A stretch of DNA of 64,000 nucleotides from Thiomicrorhabdus heinhorstiae (GCF_013391765.2 NZ_JACBGI020000001.1:290639-354638); one strand, 5' to 3'. Positions 1 through 12,172 are shown, counted from the first letter of the stretch. A program made the numbers and translations. Notes: generated from the letters alone by a model not told the origin.

Positions 1-383
1 TCATCAGCCGACGGCAGATCGGACATCCCTTGCTGCAATGAATTGAAATACATCATGGTGCCGCCGACAAACACCGGCAAGCGATTACGGGCAAAAATTT
101 CTTCAACCAGACGCTTGGCATCCTCCACAAACTCCGACGCCGAATAACTCTGATCGACATCATGCGTATTGATCAAGTGATGCGGGACCGCCTGCATCTC
201 TTCAACACTCGGTTTTGCCGTGCCGATATCCATTCCACGGTAAATCAGAGCGGAATCGACACTGATAATTTCAATCGGCCACTTTTCCGCCAGCAACATC
301 GACAAACCGCTCTTGCCCGATGCCGTCGGCCCCATAATTGCCAAGCAGGTCTTTCGATCAATTAATTTCTGAAGACTATTCAA
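1..383 (-). CDS. miaA: tRNA dimethylallyltransferase MiaA (5' part, cut by window edge)
   Basis: Transfers a dimethylallyl group to N6 of A37 in tRNAs reading UNN codons. About 127 N-terminal codons are visible; the rest lies beyond the left edge. The P-loop GPTASGKS (residues 18-25) and the following [17 protein letters not shown] segment (about 42-58), which binds substrate and nucleotide, are typical of MiaA. The only usable start in the frame is a TTG preceded by AGGGTAAAGAG; the nearby ATG is out of frame and soon hits a stop. It lies about 58 bp downstream of mutL on the same strand, the usual gammaproteobacterial mutL-miaA order, so co-transcription is likely. Identification is secure; the TTG start is moderately secure. 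Confidence 0.93.
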   Translation of the reverse strand, partial: MNSLQKLIDRKTCLAIMGPTASGKSGLSMLLAEKWPIEIISVDSALIYRGMDIGTAKPSVEEMQAVPHHLINTHDVDQSYSASEFVEDAKRLVEEIFARNRLPVFVGGTMMYFNSLQQGMSDLPSAD

Positions 384-441
384 CTCTTTACCCTGGTTTC
401 TTTAGAGATTTTATCTTTGTTATTTATCATTGAGTACCAAC

Positions 442-2295
442 CTATTGACCGCGCATAAATAAACCATCCAACTGATTCATATCCAGCTGCACCCATGTCG
501 GACGCCCGTGATTACACTGATCCGACGAAAGCGTTACCTCCATCTCGCGCAGCAAGGCATTCATCTCTTCAACCGTTAACTTGCGATTGGCCCGCACCGA
601 ACCGTGACAGGCCATAGTCGATAAGATTGCATTGATTTTGCGTTCGACCAGATCGCTATCGCCCATTACTCCCAAATCGGCAAGCATGTCGTGCAACAGA
701 CTGACAATATCGCTTTTCGCCAACAGCGCCGGCACTTCGGTAATCTTCAGCTGCTCCGGCCCGAGTTCTTCCAATCCGAATCCCAGTCGGGAAAACAATT
801 CTTGGTGCGTTTGCCAAACGGAAAGTTGCGAAGCTTCCAAACCGATCGACATCGGCACCAGAAGCGGTTGAGAAACCAGACGAGCCTGTTCCCATTGCAC
901 TTTAAGGCGTTCGTAAACCACGCGTTCATGCGCGGCGTGCATATCGACCAGAATCACTCCTTTGGCATTTTCCGCAAGAATAAAAACCCCATGCAACTGG
1001 GCTTTGGCAAAACCGAGCGGCGGCATTTCGTTATCTGTTTCATAATCGATCTGCGGCTCGGCAATCGAATTTGCCGACGGCACTTGAGTCAAAGCCGCCT
1101 GCAACTCGTTTGAGAAACTGCCGGCCCGATTCAATTCCAACGGTTTCTGAAAACCGAAAGCACCGTACGCGGAATCTTTTTGCCTTTCACCTGAAAACAC
1201 CGACCCTACGGAACGCTCTCCGGCAAATTCCCTCCCGGAAAACGGATTCGCTGAAGTCAGCATTTGCGCTCCGCTACCTGAAGGTGCCGCCAATGGCCGC
1301 GAAACAGCATCACGCACACTACGTCTTAAGAAGTCATACACCCAACTGCCATTGGCGAAACGCACTTCATACTTGGCTGGATGGACATTCACATCCACCA
1401 GATCGAAAGGAATTTCCACAAACAGAACATATGCCGGATGGCGTCCGTGATAGAGCACATCAGCATACGCCTGTTTAACCGCGTACGACAACAGCCGGTC
1501 ACGCACGATTCGCCCGTTGACAAACAGATACTGCATATCGGCCTGACTGCGATTGAACGTCGGCAAACCGGCCCAACCATGTAAACGGATATCGGAATTT
1601 TCGAACTCAATACGTAGAGACTGACGGGCAAAATCACTGCCCATTAAAGCCGATAGACGCTGCAAAGCCCCTTCATCACTGTCGACTCTATGCACCTGGC
1701 GGACGATTTTTTGGTTGTGAATGAACTTAAAGGCCACATCGGAACGGCTTAACATCACCCGTTTGACCAATTGGTCGATATGGCTGAATTCGGTACGAGC
1801 CGCGCGCAGAAACTTTTTTCGCGCCGGAGTGTTGAAAAACAGGTCCCGTACCTGAACTTCGGTACCGACACGCCCGGCACCCGGTTGCAACTCGCTCCAG
1901 CGCCCTTCACCTTCGGAGCTCAGATTCCATGCCAGCGAATCTCCGTCGCTGCGACTGCGAATTTGAAAGCGCGACACGGAACTGATACTGGCCAAAGCTT
2001 CTCCACGAAATCCTAACGTAGAAACCGCCGCCAAATCCTCCAGACTTTTTAACTTGCTGGTAGCGTGTCGGCTCACAGCCAGCGGCAATTCATCTTGCGG
2101 AATGCCTGTGCCGTTATCGGCAACACGGATCGATTTGGTGCCACCTTCCTCGATTTCGATATCGATCTGCGTGGCTCCGGAATCAAGAGCGTTTTCCAAT
2201 AACTCTTTTACCACTGATGCCGGCCTCTCAACCACCTCACCCGCCGCAATCTGATCGGCCAGATAGGATGACAGCTGTTCGATTTTTTGACGCAT
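442..2295 (-). CDS. mutL: DNA mismatch repair protein MutL (endonuclease-type)
   Basis: ATPase that couples MutS mismatch recognition to strand removal. The N-terminal GHKL ATPase carries E31 and N35 (ATP hydrolysis and Mg binding by alignment with E. coli E29/N33), DNGTGI and GFRGEAL. A polar linker (about 335-425) leads to the C-terminal dimerisation domain. That domain contains DMHAAHERVVYE (451-462), matching the DQHAx2Ex4E metal-dependent nicking motif, plus ACHGSVRA (562-569) and CNHGRP (594-599). E. coli MutL lacks this set, so this is predicted to be the nicking form found in species without MutH. 617 aa is normal length. The start has AGAGGTTT upstream. It is first in a mutL-miaA transcription unit. 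Confidence 0.97.
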   Translation of the reverse strand: MRQKIEQLSSYLADQIAAGEVVERPASVVKELLENALDSGATQIDIEIEEGGTKSIRVADNGTGIPQDELPLAVSRHATSKLKSLEDLAAVSTLGFRGEALASISSVSRFQIRSRSDGDSLAWNLSSEGEGRWSELQPGAGRVGTEVQVRDLFFNTPARKKFLRAARTEFSHIDQLVKRVMLSRSDVAFKFIHNQKIVRQVHRVDSDEGALQRLSALMGSDFARQSLRIEFENSDIRLHGWAGLPTFNRSQADMQYLFVNGRIVRDRLLSYAVKQAYADVLYHGRHPAYVLFVEIPFDLVDVNVHPAKYEVRFANGSWVYDFLRRSVRDAVSRPLAAPSGSGAQMLTSANPFSGREFAGERSVGSVFSGERQKDSAYGAFGFQKPLELNRAGSFSNELQAALTQVPSANSIAEPQIDYETDNEMPPLGFAKAQLHGVFILAENAKGVILVDMHAAHERVVYERLKVQWEQARLVSQPLLVPMSIGLEASQLSVWQTHQELFSRLGFGLEELGPEQLKITEVPALLAKSDIVSLLHDMLADLGVMGDSDLVERKINAILSTMACHGSVRANRKLTVEEMNALLREMEVTLSSDQCNHGRPTWVQLDMNQLDGLFMRGQ

Positions 2296-2375
2296 TCAAA
2301 CCTCTAAACCTCTGCTGTAATCCTGCATTGGATTGCAGCGGAGAATCATAATGACAAAATTCGCTTAAAGCGTCG

Positions 2376-2402
2376 ATTATAACATTAATAAACTGACATC
2401 AA
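2376..2402 (-). promoter_or_regulatory. Probable mutL promoter (extended -10)
   Basis: On the minus strand a perfect TATAAT is preceded by TGT, giving a TGnTATAAT extended -10. A TTGATG -35-like hexamer lies 15 bp further upstream; this spacing is short, so the extended -10 probably carries the recognition. It sits about 80 bp upstream of the mutL start. This is a motif match only. Confidence 0.45.
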
Positions 2403-2436
2403 TCTACCGACAACGCTTTCTTCACCCGGCGCCAAC

Positions 2437-2445
2437 TGCTAAAAT
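2437..2445 (+). promoter_or_regulatory. Possible mrp promoter (extended -10)
   Basis: The roughly 300-bp mutL-mrp divergent spacer holds no gene that I can see. On the plus strand it contains TGCTAAAAT, a TGn-extended -10, about 150 bp before the mrp start, with no convincing -35. The remainder of the spacer would be leader sequence. Confidence 0.3.
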
Positions 2446-2597
2446 ATCAGGCCTACAAACGGCCTCCCTGCAAGCGTCACCCAAGAAGTGTTAATACAAA
2501 ACCGCAGCGGTTTATCAAAAAATACGTCGTTGAATGATACTAAATACAAGAAAACGCAGAAAAATCCTCAACAACTCGACATTATCAAGGATAGAAA

Positions 2598-3722
2598 ATG
2601 GGCTTCTTAAGTAAACTTTTCGGCAGTTCGATTTCCACCGAACTGCAGCAACAGATCGAAGCTAAAATAGCACTTTGCATTGATCCTTCAACCAAGAAGA
2701 ACTTGCATGAACTCAAAGCGGTCCAGCAGATCGACTTCAAAAAAGGCCTGCTCAGTCTATTGATTGAAATGCCATATCCGTGCAAATCGATCTGGCCGTC
2801 TCTTGAACAGCAACTGCAGCACAACCTCAGCGGACTGGACGGCATCGAACAGATCAACGTCGAATTCACGACTAAAATCGTGGCGCACGATGTACAAAAA
2901 GGCACTCAGCCACTACCGGAAATCAAAAACATTATCGCCATTGCCTCAGGAAAAGGCGGCGTCGGCAAGTCCACCACAACCGTCAATCTGGCACTCGCCC
3001 TGCAGCAGGAAGGCGCCCGCGTCGGAATTCTGGATGCCGACATCTACGGACCAAGCATTCCGACCATGTTGAACCTGAAAGAAAAGCCGCAATCCAAGGA
3101 CGGCAAAAGCATGGAACCGCTTATGGCTTACGGCATGCAGGTGATGTCGATCGGCGTGCTGATCGAAGAAGATTCGCCGATGATCTGGCGTGGACCGATT
3201 GTCACCCAGACCCTGACTCAATTGCTTAAAGAAACCAACTGGCAGGAACTGGATTATTTACTGATCGACCTGCCTCCTGGAACCGGCGACGTCCAGCTGA
3301 CGCTATCGCAACAGATCCCGGTCACCGGCGCAGTCATCGTTACCACCCCGCAACAGGTGTCGTTAATCGACGCTAAAAAAGGTTTGAAGATGTTCGAAAA
3401 GGTCGAAATCCCGATTCTCGGTATTATCGAAAACATGAGTACCCACATCTGTTCGAACTGCGGACATGAAGAGGCGATTTTCGGTGCTCACGGCGGCGAA
3501 TCCATGGCGCAACAGTATCAAGTCCCATTCCTCGGCGCCCTGCCGCTCGACAAACGCATTCGAGAAGAAACCGACCAGGGCGCACCGACGGTTACTGCCG
3601 AACCAAATAGTGAGATCGCCCAGAAATATCGCAACATGGCTCAGCGTATCAGCGCCGACATCGGTGTCAAGAAACGCAATTATGCCAATGTGTTCCCGGA
3701 AATCGTCATTCAAAACACCTGA
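2598..3722 (+). CDS. apbC: Iron-sulfur cluster carrier ATPase Mrp/ApbC
   Basis: P-loop NTPase of the Mrp/NBP35 family that carries and delivers [4Fe-4S] clusters to apo-proteins in the cytoplasm. An N-terminal MIP18/DUF59-like region (about 12-100) precedes the deviant Walker A GKGGVGKST (118-126). The cluster-binding CSNC motif lies near residue 285. 374 aa is the family length. The start follows AAGGATAGAAA. It has its own rho-independent terminator and precedes metG, an arrangement shared with many gammaproteobacteria. A role in maturing the Fe-S-rich Rnf proteins and Nth encoded just downstream is tempting but inferred. Confidence 0.95.
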   Translation: MGFLSKLFGSSISTELQQQIEAKIALCIDPSTKKNLHELKAVQQIDFKKGLLSLLIEMPYPCKSIWPSLEQQLQHNLSGLDGIEQINVEFTTKIVAHDVQKGTQPLPEIKNIIAIASGKGGVGKSTTTVNLALALQQEGARVGILDADIYGPSIPTMLNLKEKPQSKDGKSMEPLMAYGMQVMSIGVLIEEDSPMIWRGPIVTQTLTQLLKETNWQELDYLLIDLPPGTGDVQLTLSQQIPVTGAVIVTTPQQVSLIDAKKGLKMFEKVEIPILGIIENMSTHICSNCGHEEAIFGAHGGESMAQQYQVPFLGALPLDKRIREETDQGAPTVTAEPNSEIAQKYRNMAQRISADIGVKKRNYANVFPEIVIQNT

Positions 3723-3754
3723 TTATATAAGATATTCATAAGAAAATTTACGTG

Positions 3755-3781
3755 GGCGTTTCATCAGGAAACGCCTTTTTT
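3755..3781 (+). terminator. Rho-independent terminator after mrp
   Basis: An 8-bp stem, GGCGTTTC/GAAACGCC, with a 5-nt loop is followed by six T residues, about 30 bp past the mrp stop codon. Confidence 0.85.
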
Positions 3782-3809
3782 ATGCCTATCGAAAAGCCCG
3801 CCAAGACTA

Positions 3810-3838
3810 CAGACAACCCTTTCTAAAATCGCTATAAT
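3810..3838 (+). promoter_or_regulatory. Probable metG promoter
   Basis: CAGACA (4 of 6 to the -35 consensus), 17 bp, then a perfect TATAAT. It lies after the mrp terminator and about 115 bp before the metG start, so metG and probably the following rsx genes have their own promoter. Confidence 0.55.
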
Positions 3839-3954
3839 ACCCGGCTATTTAACAATAAAATTGCGCAAAAGTTCTTTCGGTCTTTTTAAACGGACTTTAA
3901 TCGCATTTTTTTACCACTGCGGTCTCTCAAAACAAAACAGGAAACGAAACACCG

Positions 3955-6063
<2,109 letters not shown>

Positions 6064-6133
6064 AAACGTTTAACCCGTCAAAACGGCTCGAACGGAAACC
6101 GACACGAAACAGGAATTTATTACCGAGAAACTT

Positions 6134-6709
6134 ATGCAGGAATATCTGGTCATCTTAATCAGTACTGTTCTGGTCAATAACTTCGTCCTTGTGAAGTTTC
6201 TCGGCCTGTGTCCGTTTATGGGTGTCTCCAAAAAGACCGATGCCGCTCTTGGCATGGGTCTGGCGACTACCTTTGTGCTTACCCTCTCCTCGGTGCTGAG
6301 TTACATTATCTACACCTATCTATTGCAGCCTTTCGGCTTGGAATATCTGCAAACCATCGCCTTTATTCTTGCCATCGCCGCAGTGGTCGGCTTTACAGAA
6401 ATGGCGATTCATAAAAGCAGCCCGGTGCTTTACCAAGTCCTGGGCATTTATCTGCCATTGATTACCACCAACTGTGCCGTGCTTGGTGTTGCACTACTGA
6501 ACGTCGGCGAAAAGCACGATTTTATCTCCTCGGCGGTTTACGGCTTCGGTGCGGCGGTCGGCTTTACGCTGGTTATGGTCCTCTTCTCTTCCATCCGCGA
6601 ACGACTGGAAATCGCCGATATTCCGGCGCCTTTCAAAGGCGCGCCGATTGCTTTGATTACCGCAGGGCTCATGTCAATGGCCTTTATGGGCTTCGGAGGG
6701 CTGGCCTGA
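6134..6709 (+). CDS. rsxA: Rnf/Rsx electron transport complex subunit A
   Basis: Integral inner-membrane subunit of the Rnf/Rsx complex, which exchanges electrons between ferredoxin and NAD(H) coupled to ion movement, and in E. coli reduces SoxR. 191 aa, about six hydrophobic helices, with the family signatures [20 protein letters not shown] near the N terminus and [15 protein letters not shown] mid-protein. The latter carries the conserved membrane cysteine proposed to hold an Fe-S cluster with RsxE. First of six contiguous rsx genes, 70 bp after metG with no terminator between, so read-through from metG is possible. Confidence 0.97.
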   Translation: MQEYLVILISTVLVNNFVLVKFLGLCPFMGVSKKTDAALGMGLATTFVLTLSSVLSYIIYTYLLQPFGLEYLQTIAFILAIAAVVGFTEMAIHKSSPVLYQVLGIYLPLITTNCAVLGVALLNVGEKHDFISSAVYGFGAAVGFTLVMVLFSSIRERLEIADIPAPFKGAPIALITAGLMSMAFMGFGGLA

Positions 6710-6762
6710 TGTCTGTCGCCGTCAATTCGACCAACTGCCGCAACAAGGGATCGAAGCTGTGA
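6709..6762 (+). CDS. 17-codon ORF bridging rsxA and rsxB (translational-coupling candidate)
   Basis: A 17-codon reading frame starts at an ATG overlapping the rsxA stop (TGATG) and ends at a TGA overlapping the GTG start of rsxB (GTGA). It therefore fills the rsxA-rsxB gap exactly. The peptide ([17 protein letters not shown]) has no recognisable feature. Ribosomes finishing rsxA could re-initiate here and be delivered to the weak GTG start of rsxB. This is a geometric observation; a coincidence is possible, and nothing shows that the peptide is made. Confidence 0.3.
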   Translation: MSVAVNSTNCRNKGSKL

Positions 6763-7325
6763 TAGAAGCGATTTTGATCTTTCTGGGTCTGGCGCTGGTC
6801 TTCGGACTCCTGCTCGGTTACGCCTCGGTTCGTTTCAAGATCGAAGGCAACCCGATGGCCGAACAGATCGATAAAGAGCTGCCGCAAACCCAGTGCGGAC
6901 AGTGCGGCTTTCCGGGTTGCAAGCCTTATGCCGAAGCTCTGGCAAAAGGTGAATCCGAAGTCAATCTGTGTATTCCAGGCGGCACCGAGGTGATGATCAA
7001 AATCTCCGAGATTACCGGCCGCGAACAGAAACCGATGGAAGATACTTCTGCCGAAGAAAAACCGAAAGAAACCGCTTTTATCGATGAAGACCTGTGCATT
7101 GGTTGCGTGTTGTGTATTAAAGAATGCCCGGTGGATGCCATTCTCGGCGCAACCAAAATGATGCATACCGTCATTCAACAAGAATGCACCGGCTGCGAAA
7201 AATGCGTGCCGGTCTGTCCGGTCGACTGCATTGAAATGCGTCCTCTGGCCCAGACCCTGAACAACTGGAAATGGCCTGATCCGGAAGCCGAAGACGCTGC
7301 CAAACGCAACGGGGGTGCGGCATGA
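6759..7325 (+). CDS. rsxB: Rnf/Rsx electron transport complex subunit B (ferredoxin subunit)
   Basis: Electron-carrying subunit of the Rnf/Rsx complex. An N-terminal membrane anchor (about 1-24) is followed by the four-cysteine Fe-S domain (C46, C49, C54, C71) and two ferredoxin-type [4Fe-4S] motifs, C113/C116/C119/C123 and C143/C146/C149/C153. 188 aa is normal. The start is GTG, chosen because the anchor begins directly after it and GGGA lies upstream. Its stop overlaps the rsxC start (ATGA). All twelve expected cysteines are present, so the protein should be functional. Confidence 0.97.
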   Translation: MIEAILIFLGLALVFGLLLGYASVRFKIEGNPMAEQIDKELPQTQCGQCGFPGCKPYAEALAKGESEVNLCIPGGTEVMIKISEITGREQKPMEDTSAEEKPKETAFIDEDLCIGCVLCIKECPVDAILGATKMMHTVIQQECTGCEKCVPVCPVDCIEMRPLAQTLNNWKWPDPEAEDAAKRNGGAA

Positions 7326-9697
7326 GCCTGCTGCACACGATCCAGCGTGGAATCGCCAGAGTCTATCCGACAGCCAAACGCTGGCTATATCGCTTTCATG
7401 GCGGTGTTTTCCCCTCTTATCATAAATCGATGTCGGAGCGCATGCCGATCCGAGAACTGGCGTTACCGAAAAAACTCTTTCTGCCTATCGAGCAAGACGG
7501 AGAATTATTGGAAACTCAGGTTCAGGTCGGCGACAGAGTTCTGAAATATCAGGTGATCGCTACAGCAGCTGACGCGGAATATGTCCGTAGCCGCAGCGTA
7601 CCGGTACATGCACCGACTTCCGGAACCGTCATCGCAATTGAAGCGCACAGTATTGCTCACCCTTCCGGATTGAAATCGCCGTGTATCGTGATTGAAACCG
7701 ACGGCTTAGATCAGGCAGGAGAATCGCCGCTAAACGCTTTAACCATGAATAATCCGCTTGAATTAAAACAACTGTTACGCGAAGCAGGCATTATCGGCAT
7801 GGGCGGTGCAGGCTTCCCGACCTATGCCAAACTACCGGCAGAAAGCGGCAAAATTCATACCCTGTTGATTAACGGTGCCGAGTGCGAACCTTTTATCACC
7901 TGCGATGACCTGTTGATGCAGCATTATCCGCAGCGCATTATCCAGGGTGCACTGATTACTGCCAAAGCCCTTGGCGCCAAAAAAGTGATCTGCGGTATTG
8001 AAACCAATAAACCGGCCGCAATCGAAGCCATGCGTTCGGCCGCAGCCGGAACCATCGTCGAAATCAAAACGGTGGAAACCGTCTACCCGATGGGAGGTCA
8101 AAAACAACTGACCTACGAACTGACCGGAATCGAAATGCCAAAAGGCAAACATGCAGTTGATCTGGGTCTGCTTATGATGAATGTCGCTACCTACGCCGCC
8201 ATCTACCAGGCTGTGGAAGAAAAAAAGCCGCTAATTTCCCGTATGGTCACAATCACCGGTTTCGGTTTGAAATCCCCTTTCAATGCCGAAGTTCTGATCG
8301 GAACGCCGTTTAACGAACTGGCCGAATTGGCTGAACCCAATCAAACGATCCGTTATCCATTAGTTATGGGCGGACCGATGATGGGCTTCGAAGTTCTGGA
8401 TAATCAGGTTGGAGTTTTGAAAACCACCAACTGTGTTCTGGCCAATCCGCCGCAACAACAGGAAATGCAGATGCCATGTATTCGCTGCGGCGAGTGTATG
8501 GATGCCTGCCCGGTCAACCTGCTGCCGCAACAGATGTATTGGCACGCCCAAGGACATGAATACGAAAAAGTCGAAAAGCTGAATGTCTTCGACTGTATCG
8601 AATGCGGTTGCTGCAGTTATGTCTGTCCAAGCCATATTCCACTGGTGCAATATTACCGTCATGCCAAATCGGAAATTAAAGAAATCCATGCCGAACAAAA
8701 AGCGGTTGAGCTGGCAAAACAGCGGCATGAATTCAAGCTGGCGCGTATCGAACGCGAGAAGCAGGAACGTGAAGAACGCCTGAGACAGAAAAAAGAAGCG
8801 GTTAAAAAACAAATCGCTAGCGAAGACTCTTCAAAACCTTCTTCAGAGAATAGTTCCGACTCGGCCAAAAAACCAAATGCTGCTCAAGCGGCAGCAGCAC
8901 GTGCCGCTGCGGCTAAAAAAGCCGCCGCTCAGAAAGCAGCTCAAGCAAATGCACCCACTCAAACGGAACCGACCGATGACGATTTAGCGAACCTGCCTCC
9001 GGCTCGCCGTAAAGCGATTGAGGCGGCGCGTAAAGCGGCACAAGGCAAAAAAACGCCTTCGACTAAAGGCGCCAGTGCATCTCCGGAAAATCGTACCAAA
9101 GCAGAAGCCGGATCGACAAAAGATCCTAAAGCCTCTGCAAAAGCTGCTGCTGCAAAAGCTGCAGCGGCTCGTGCCGCAGCCAAGAAAGCCGCTCAACAAA
9201 CTGACGATTCCGAACAGACTAAGCAAGAAGTTTTACAATCTCCTCAGAAAACGGAAGAAGTGAAGAAAGACCCGCGTGCAGCCGCTAAGGCTGCCGCAGC
9301 GAAAGCGGCCGCCCGTAAAAAGGCTCAGCAGCAAGTAAACGAGCAAAGTGAAACCGACAAAAATGAAGCGGTAAAACCAGCCACGGTGCCAACTGAACCT
9401 CAAACCGTCGACTTAACCGAAACCAGTGCGCACACTTCTCCCGCTTTGGAAAAAGAGCAGCAGCGAAAGCTGGCGGTTGAAAAAGCCCGCCAAGCGGCAT
9501 TGGCCAGAAAACAAGCGCAGAAGCAGCAGGCTCTGGAACAAGATGCAGAACAGCAAACCAAACAAGACGCTGCGCAATCCGTTACTGATCAACCCGTTGT
9601 CGATAAACGTGCCGCTGCCGTTGAAGCAGCGAGAAAACGCGCCGCCGCCCGCAAGGCTCAACAGCAATCAAACGCCGAACAAGGAGGCGATTCCTGA
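7322..9697 (+). CDS. rsxC: Rnf/Rsx electron transport complex subunit C
   Basis: Peripheral NADH/FMN-binding and Fe-S subunit of Rnf/Rsx. Residues 1-450 hold the N-terminal barrel domain, an NADH dehydrogenase 51-kDa-like FMN domain ([14 protein letters not shown], about 159-172) and two [4Fe-4S] motifs, [12 protein letters not shown] (from about 386) and [12 protein letters not shown] (from about 425). Residues about 460-791 form a low-complexity Ala/Lys/Gln/Arg-rich tail with recurring AAAKAAA(A/R)KKA-like blocks, predicted helical or coiled. Such tails are known in gammaproteobacterial RsxC and vary in length. Start overlaps rsxB (ATGA) and stop overlaps rsxD (TGATG), indicating coupled translation. 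Confidence 0.96.
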   Translation: MSLLHTIQRGIARVYPTAKRWLYRFHGGVFPSYHKSMSERMPIRELALPKKLFLPIEQDGELLETQVQVGDRVLKYQVIATAADAEYVRSRSVPVHAPTSGTVIAIEAHSIAHPSGLKSPCIVIETDGLDQAGESPLNALTMNNPLELKQLLREAGIIGMGGAGFPTYAKLPAESGKIHTLLINGAECEPFITCDDLLMQHYPQRIIQGALITAKALGAKKVICGIETNKPAAIEAMRSAAAGTIVEIKTVETVYPMGGQKQLTYELTGIEMPKGKHAVDLGLLMMNVATYAAIYQAVEEKKPLISRMVTITGFGLKSPFNAEVLIGTPFNELAELAEPNQTIRYPLVMGGPMMGFEVLDNQVGVLKTTNCVLANPPQQQEMQMPCIRCGECMDACPVNLLPQQMYWHAQGHEYEKVEKLNVFDCIECGCCSYVCPSHIPLVQYYRHAKSEIKEIHAEQKAVELAKQRHEFKLARIEREKQEREERLRQKKEAVKKQIASEDSSKPSSENSSDSAKKPNAAQAAAARAAAAKKAAAQKAAQANAPTQTEPTDDDLANLPPARRKAIEAARKAAQGKKTPSTKGASASPENRTKAEAGSTKDPKASAKAAAAKAAAARAAAKKAAQQTDDSEQTKQEVLQSPQKTEEVKKDPRAAAKAAAAKAAARKKAQQQVNEQSETDKNEAVKPATVPTEPQTVDLTETSAHTSPALEKEQQRKLAVEKARQAALARKQAQKQQALEQDAEQQTKQDAAQSVTDQPVVDKRAAAVEAARKRAAARKAQQQSNAEQGGDS

Positions 9698-10746
9698 TGA
9701 ACGATCGCATGCAGTCATCCCCATTCGCGCATAATGATCAGAACGTTCGTAAAGTAATGATGCAAGTGCAGATTGCCGCGCTCCCGGCTCTGTTGGTTCA
9801 TCTGTACTTTTTCGGATTTGGCATTGTCGTACAGTGGTTGTTGGCAGTAATCACCCTAATCGTCGTTGAAAGTGCGATGCTCAAATTGCGTGGTCGCCCG
9901 ATTCTGCCTTATCTGACCGATTTAAGCGGCCTGATCACCATTACCGGTCTGGTATTTTGTATTCCGCCGACCGCCCCTTGGTGGATTATCGTTACCGGCA
10001 GTGCCTTCGCTCTAATTTTCGGAAAACATCTGTACGGCGGTTTGGGTTATAACCCGTTTAATCCGGCCATGCTCGGTTATGCATTCCTGTTGATCTCCTT
10101 CCCGGTTCCGATGACTCAGTGGATTCTACCGGCAGAATTAAGCGGCCATTACATTGATTTCATGGAAGCCTTACAGTTGATTTTTCAAGGCAACATGAAT
10201 AATGTCCCGCTGGATATGATGACTGGCGCAACACCGTTAAACGAACTGCGGATAGGCGTTTCTCAAGGCATTAGTGTCGGTGAAACCCTGAACCCGGAAA
10301 TTCCGACCCACACCAGCTATACGCATCACCTGCTCGGTTTTAACAGCTGGGAATGGATCAATATTACCTTTATGCTCGGCGGCGTGTGGATGCTGTACAG
10401 CCGCACAATCCGCTGGCAGTTTCCGGTCGGTTTTCTCGGTTCGCTTGCCTTAATGGCATGGATTTTCCACAGCATCGATCCAAACACCTACCCACCGGTC
10501 GATTTTGTCTTGTTGACCGGCGGAACCATGCTGGCCGCTTTCTTTATTATCACCGATCCGGTCACTGCCAGCACCACACCGACGGGACGCTTTATCTACG
10601 CTTGCGGAATCGGCGTGCTGGTGTATGTCATTCGTAACTGGGGCGCTTTCCCGGACGGTTTGGCGTTTGCCATCCTGTTAATGAATATCGCGGTGCCGCT
10701 GATCGATCAGTATACCCAGCCACGCGTTTTCGGGCATAAGCGCTAG
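9697..10746 (+). CDS. rsxD: Rnf/Rsx electron transport complex subunit D
   Basis: Integral membrane subunit related to NqrB. It carries covalently bound FMN attached by phosphoester to threonine in the TGATPL motif (about residues 175-180, present here). About nine to ten hydrophobic segments and the GLGYNPFNPAMLGYAFLL signature are visible. 349 aa matches the family. It overlaps rsxC by one base. The NqrB/RsxD family forms much of the membrane electron and ion path. No unusual feature. Confidence 0.96.
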   Translation: MNDRMQSSPFAHNDQNVRKVMMQVQIAALPALLVHLYFFGFGIVVQWLLAVITLIVVESAMLKLRGRPILPYLTDLSGLITITGLVFCIPPTAPWWIIVTGSAFALIFGKHLYGGLGYNPFNPAMLGYAFLLISFPVPMTQWILPAELSGHYIDFMEALQLIFQGNMNNVPLDMMTGATPLNELRIGVSQGISVGETLNPEIPTHTSYTHHLLGFNSWEWINITFMLGGVWMLYSRTIRWQFPVGFLGSLALMAWIFHSIDPNTYPPVDFVLLTGGTMLAAFFIITDPVTASTTPTGRFIYACGIGVLVYVIRNWGAFPDGLAFAILLMNIAVPLIDQYTQPRVFGHKR

Positions 10747-10754
10747 GAGCTCTG

Positions 10755-11402
10755 ATGAACAAGAAACCGATGTTAAATCCGGAACTGTTTAAAACGATGG
10801 GTAACTCGGCCGGAAAATTGAGTGCCTTCGTTCTGGTGTGCATTATCCTGCTACTCGGAGTGCGCTATATCACCGCCCCGACCATCGCCGAGGAAGAACG
10901 CCAGAATCTGCTCAATCGCTTTAACGATGTTCTGCCTGCTTCACTGTACGACAACGATCCGTTACAAGATCAAAAGCTGATTAAAAACGAGCGCTACCTC
11001 AAGCTGCTCGGAGCCAAAGAACCGGTCGTCGTTTATCGTGCCCGTAAAGGCATCGAGCCTGCCGGAGCTATTTTCCAGACAATTGCCCCCAACGGCTACA
11101 GCGGCAATATCTATATTCTGGTCGGCGTGCTTCCGGATGGTCAGGTTTCCGGCGTACGGGTCCTGAAACATGCCGAGACTCCCGGGCTCGGCGATAAGAT
11201 CGAGTTAGAAAAAAACAATTGGATTCTTTCTTTTGATCGTCGCATTCTAACCCCTGGAAACCAGCATGACTGGGCGGTCAGAAAAGACGGCGGCGATTTT
11301 GACCAGTTTACCGGTGCGACCATTACCCCGCGCGCGGTCGTCGGTGCCGTTAAACATGCACTGGAAATGGTGAATGAATTAGGAGCAAAGCTTTATGAAT
11401 GA
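10755..11402 (+). CDS. rsxG: Rnf/Rsx electron transport complex subunit G
   Basis: Membrane-anchored, mostly periplasmic subunit related to NqrC. One N-terminal transmembrane helix (about 21-40) precedes an FMN-binding domain whose covalent attachment motif TGAT is at 186-189 (in [13 protein letters not shown]). The [14 protein letters not shown] segment is also typical. 215 aa. The start has an AGGAG site (TAGGAGCTCTG) upstream. Its 3' end overlaps rsxE by 8 bp. Confidence 0.95.
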   Translation: MNKKPMLNPELFKTMGNSAGKLSAFVLVCIILLLGVRYITAPTIAEEERQNLLNRFNDVLPASLYDNDPLQDQKLIKNERYLKLLGAKEPVVVYRARKGIEPAGAIFQTIAPNGYSGNIYILVGVLPDGQVSGVRVLKHAETPGLGDKIELEKNNWILSFDRRILTPGNQHDWAVRKDGGDFDQFTGATITPRAVVGAVKHALEMVNELGAKLYE

Positions 11403-12150
11403 AACGACGCACTCTTCGCAAGCAACGACTTCTGACGCCTTGGAAAATACGACCGGTTCATGGGCAGAAAAAAAAGCCGAATACAAAAAAATCATTCAAA
11501 ACGGCCTGTGGCAAAACAACCAGGCATTAGTTGCCCTGCTTGGTTTATGCCCGCTTCTGGCGGTTTCCAATAACTTTATCAACGGACTGGGCCTAGGCTT
11601 GGCGACCCTGTTGGTTCTGATGATTTCCAATGCCTTGGTATCGATCATCCGTAACCACGTCTCGAATGAAATCCGCATCCCGGTTTATATTGCGATTATT
11701 GCCACTGCTGTAACCATTATCGACCTATTAATGAACGCCTATTTCCACACGCTGCATGGTATTCTCGGTATCTTTATTCCGCTGATCGTGACTAACTGTG
11801 CCATTCTGGGACGAGCCGAAGCCTACGCTTCCAAACACTCGGTCGACAAAGCTTTGCTAGACGGCTTCTTTATGGGGCTTGGATTCTTACTGGTACTGGT
11901 GGTATTAGGCGGTCTGCGTGAGCTGATCGGCAACGGCACCCTGTTCGATCAAGCCTATCTGATGTTCGGCGAAGCCGCCCGTAGCTGGACGCTGCATTTT
12001 GGTGACGATTACCAGGGCGTCTTACTGGCCGTTCTGCCTCCCGGTGCTTTTATCGGTCTAGGATTATTGATTGCCGCCAAGAATTATCTGGATCAGAAAA
12101 AAGCTCAGCAACAGCAAAACCAGCTCGGTATTAAAGTCGCCGTAAAGTAA
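11395..12150 (+). CDS. rsxE: Rnf/Rsx electron transport complex subunit E
   Basis: Integral membrane subunit, paralogous to RsxA/NqrD, with about six helices. The LVTNC-type signature ([22 protein letters not shown]) carries the conserved membrane cysteine thought to co-ligate an Fe-S centre with RsxA. The hydrophilic N terminus (about 1-35) is somewhat longer than in the shortest homologues. The start overlaps the rsxG end and is preceded by GGAG. It completes a full six-subunit complex in the order A-B-C-D-G-E and is followed at 22 bp by nth, as in E. coli. Confidence 0.96.
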   Translation: MNETTHSSQATTSDALENTTGSWAEKKAEYKKIIQNGLWQNNQALVALLGLCPLLAVSNNFINGLGLGLATLLVLMISNALVSIIRNHVSNEIRIPVYIAIIATAVTIIDLLMNAYFHTLHGILGIFIPLIVTNCAILGRAEAYASKHSVDKALLDGFFMGLGFLLVLVVLGGLRELIGNGTLFDQAYLMFGEAARSWTLHFGDDYQGVLLAVLPPGAFIGLGLLIAAKNYLDQKKAQQQQNQLGIKVAVK

Positions 12151-12172
12151 TCAACAAAAAACATTTAAAGCC

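Noticed and set aside
691..1113. Long plus-strand open frame opposite mutL.
   Set aside because: It has no ribosome site or recognisable domain and lies fully antisense to an intact, conserved gene.
8880..9320. Repetitive GCA/GCC/AAA-rich DNA in rsxC as a tandem repeat or CRISPR-like array.
   Set aside because: Copies are irregular in length and sequence and are explained by alanine-lysine codons of the RsxC tail.
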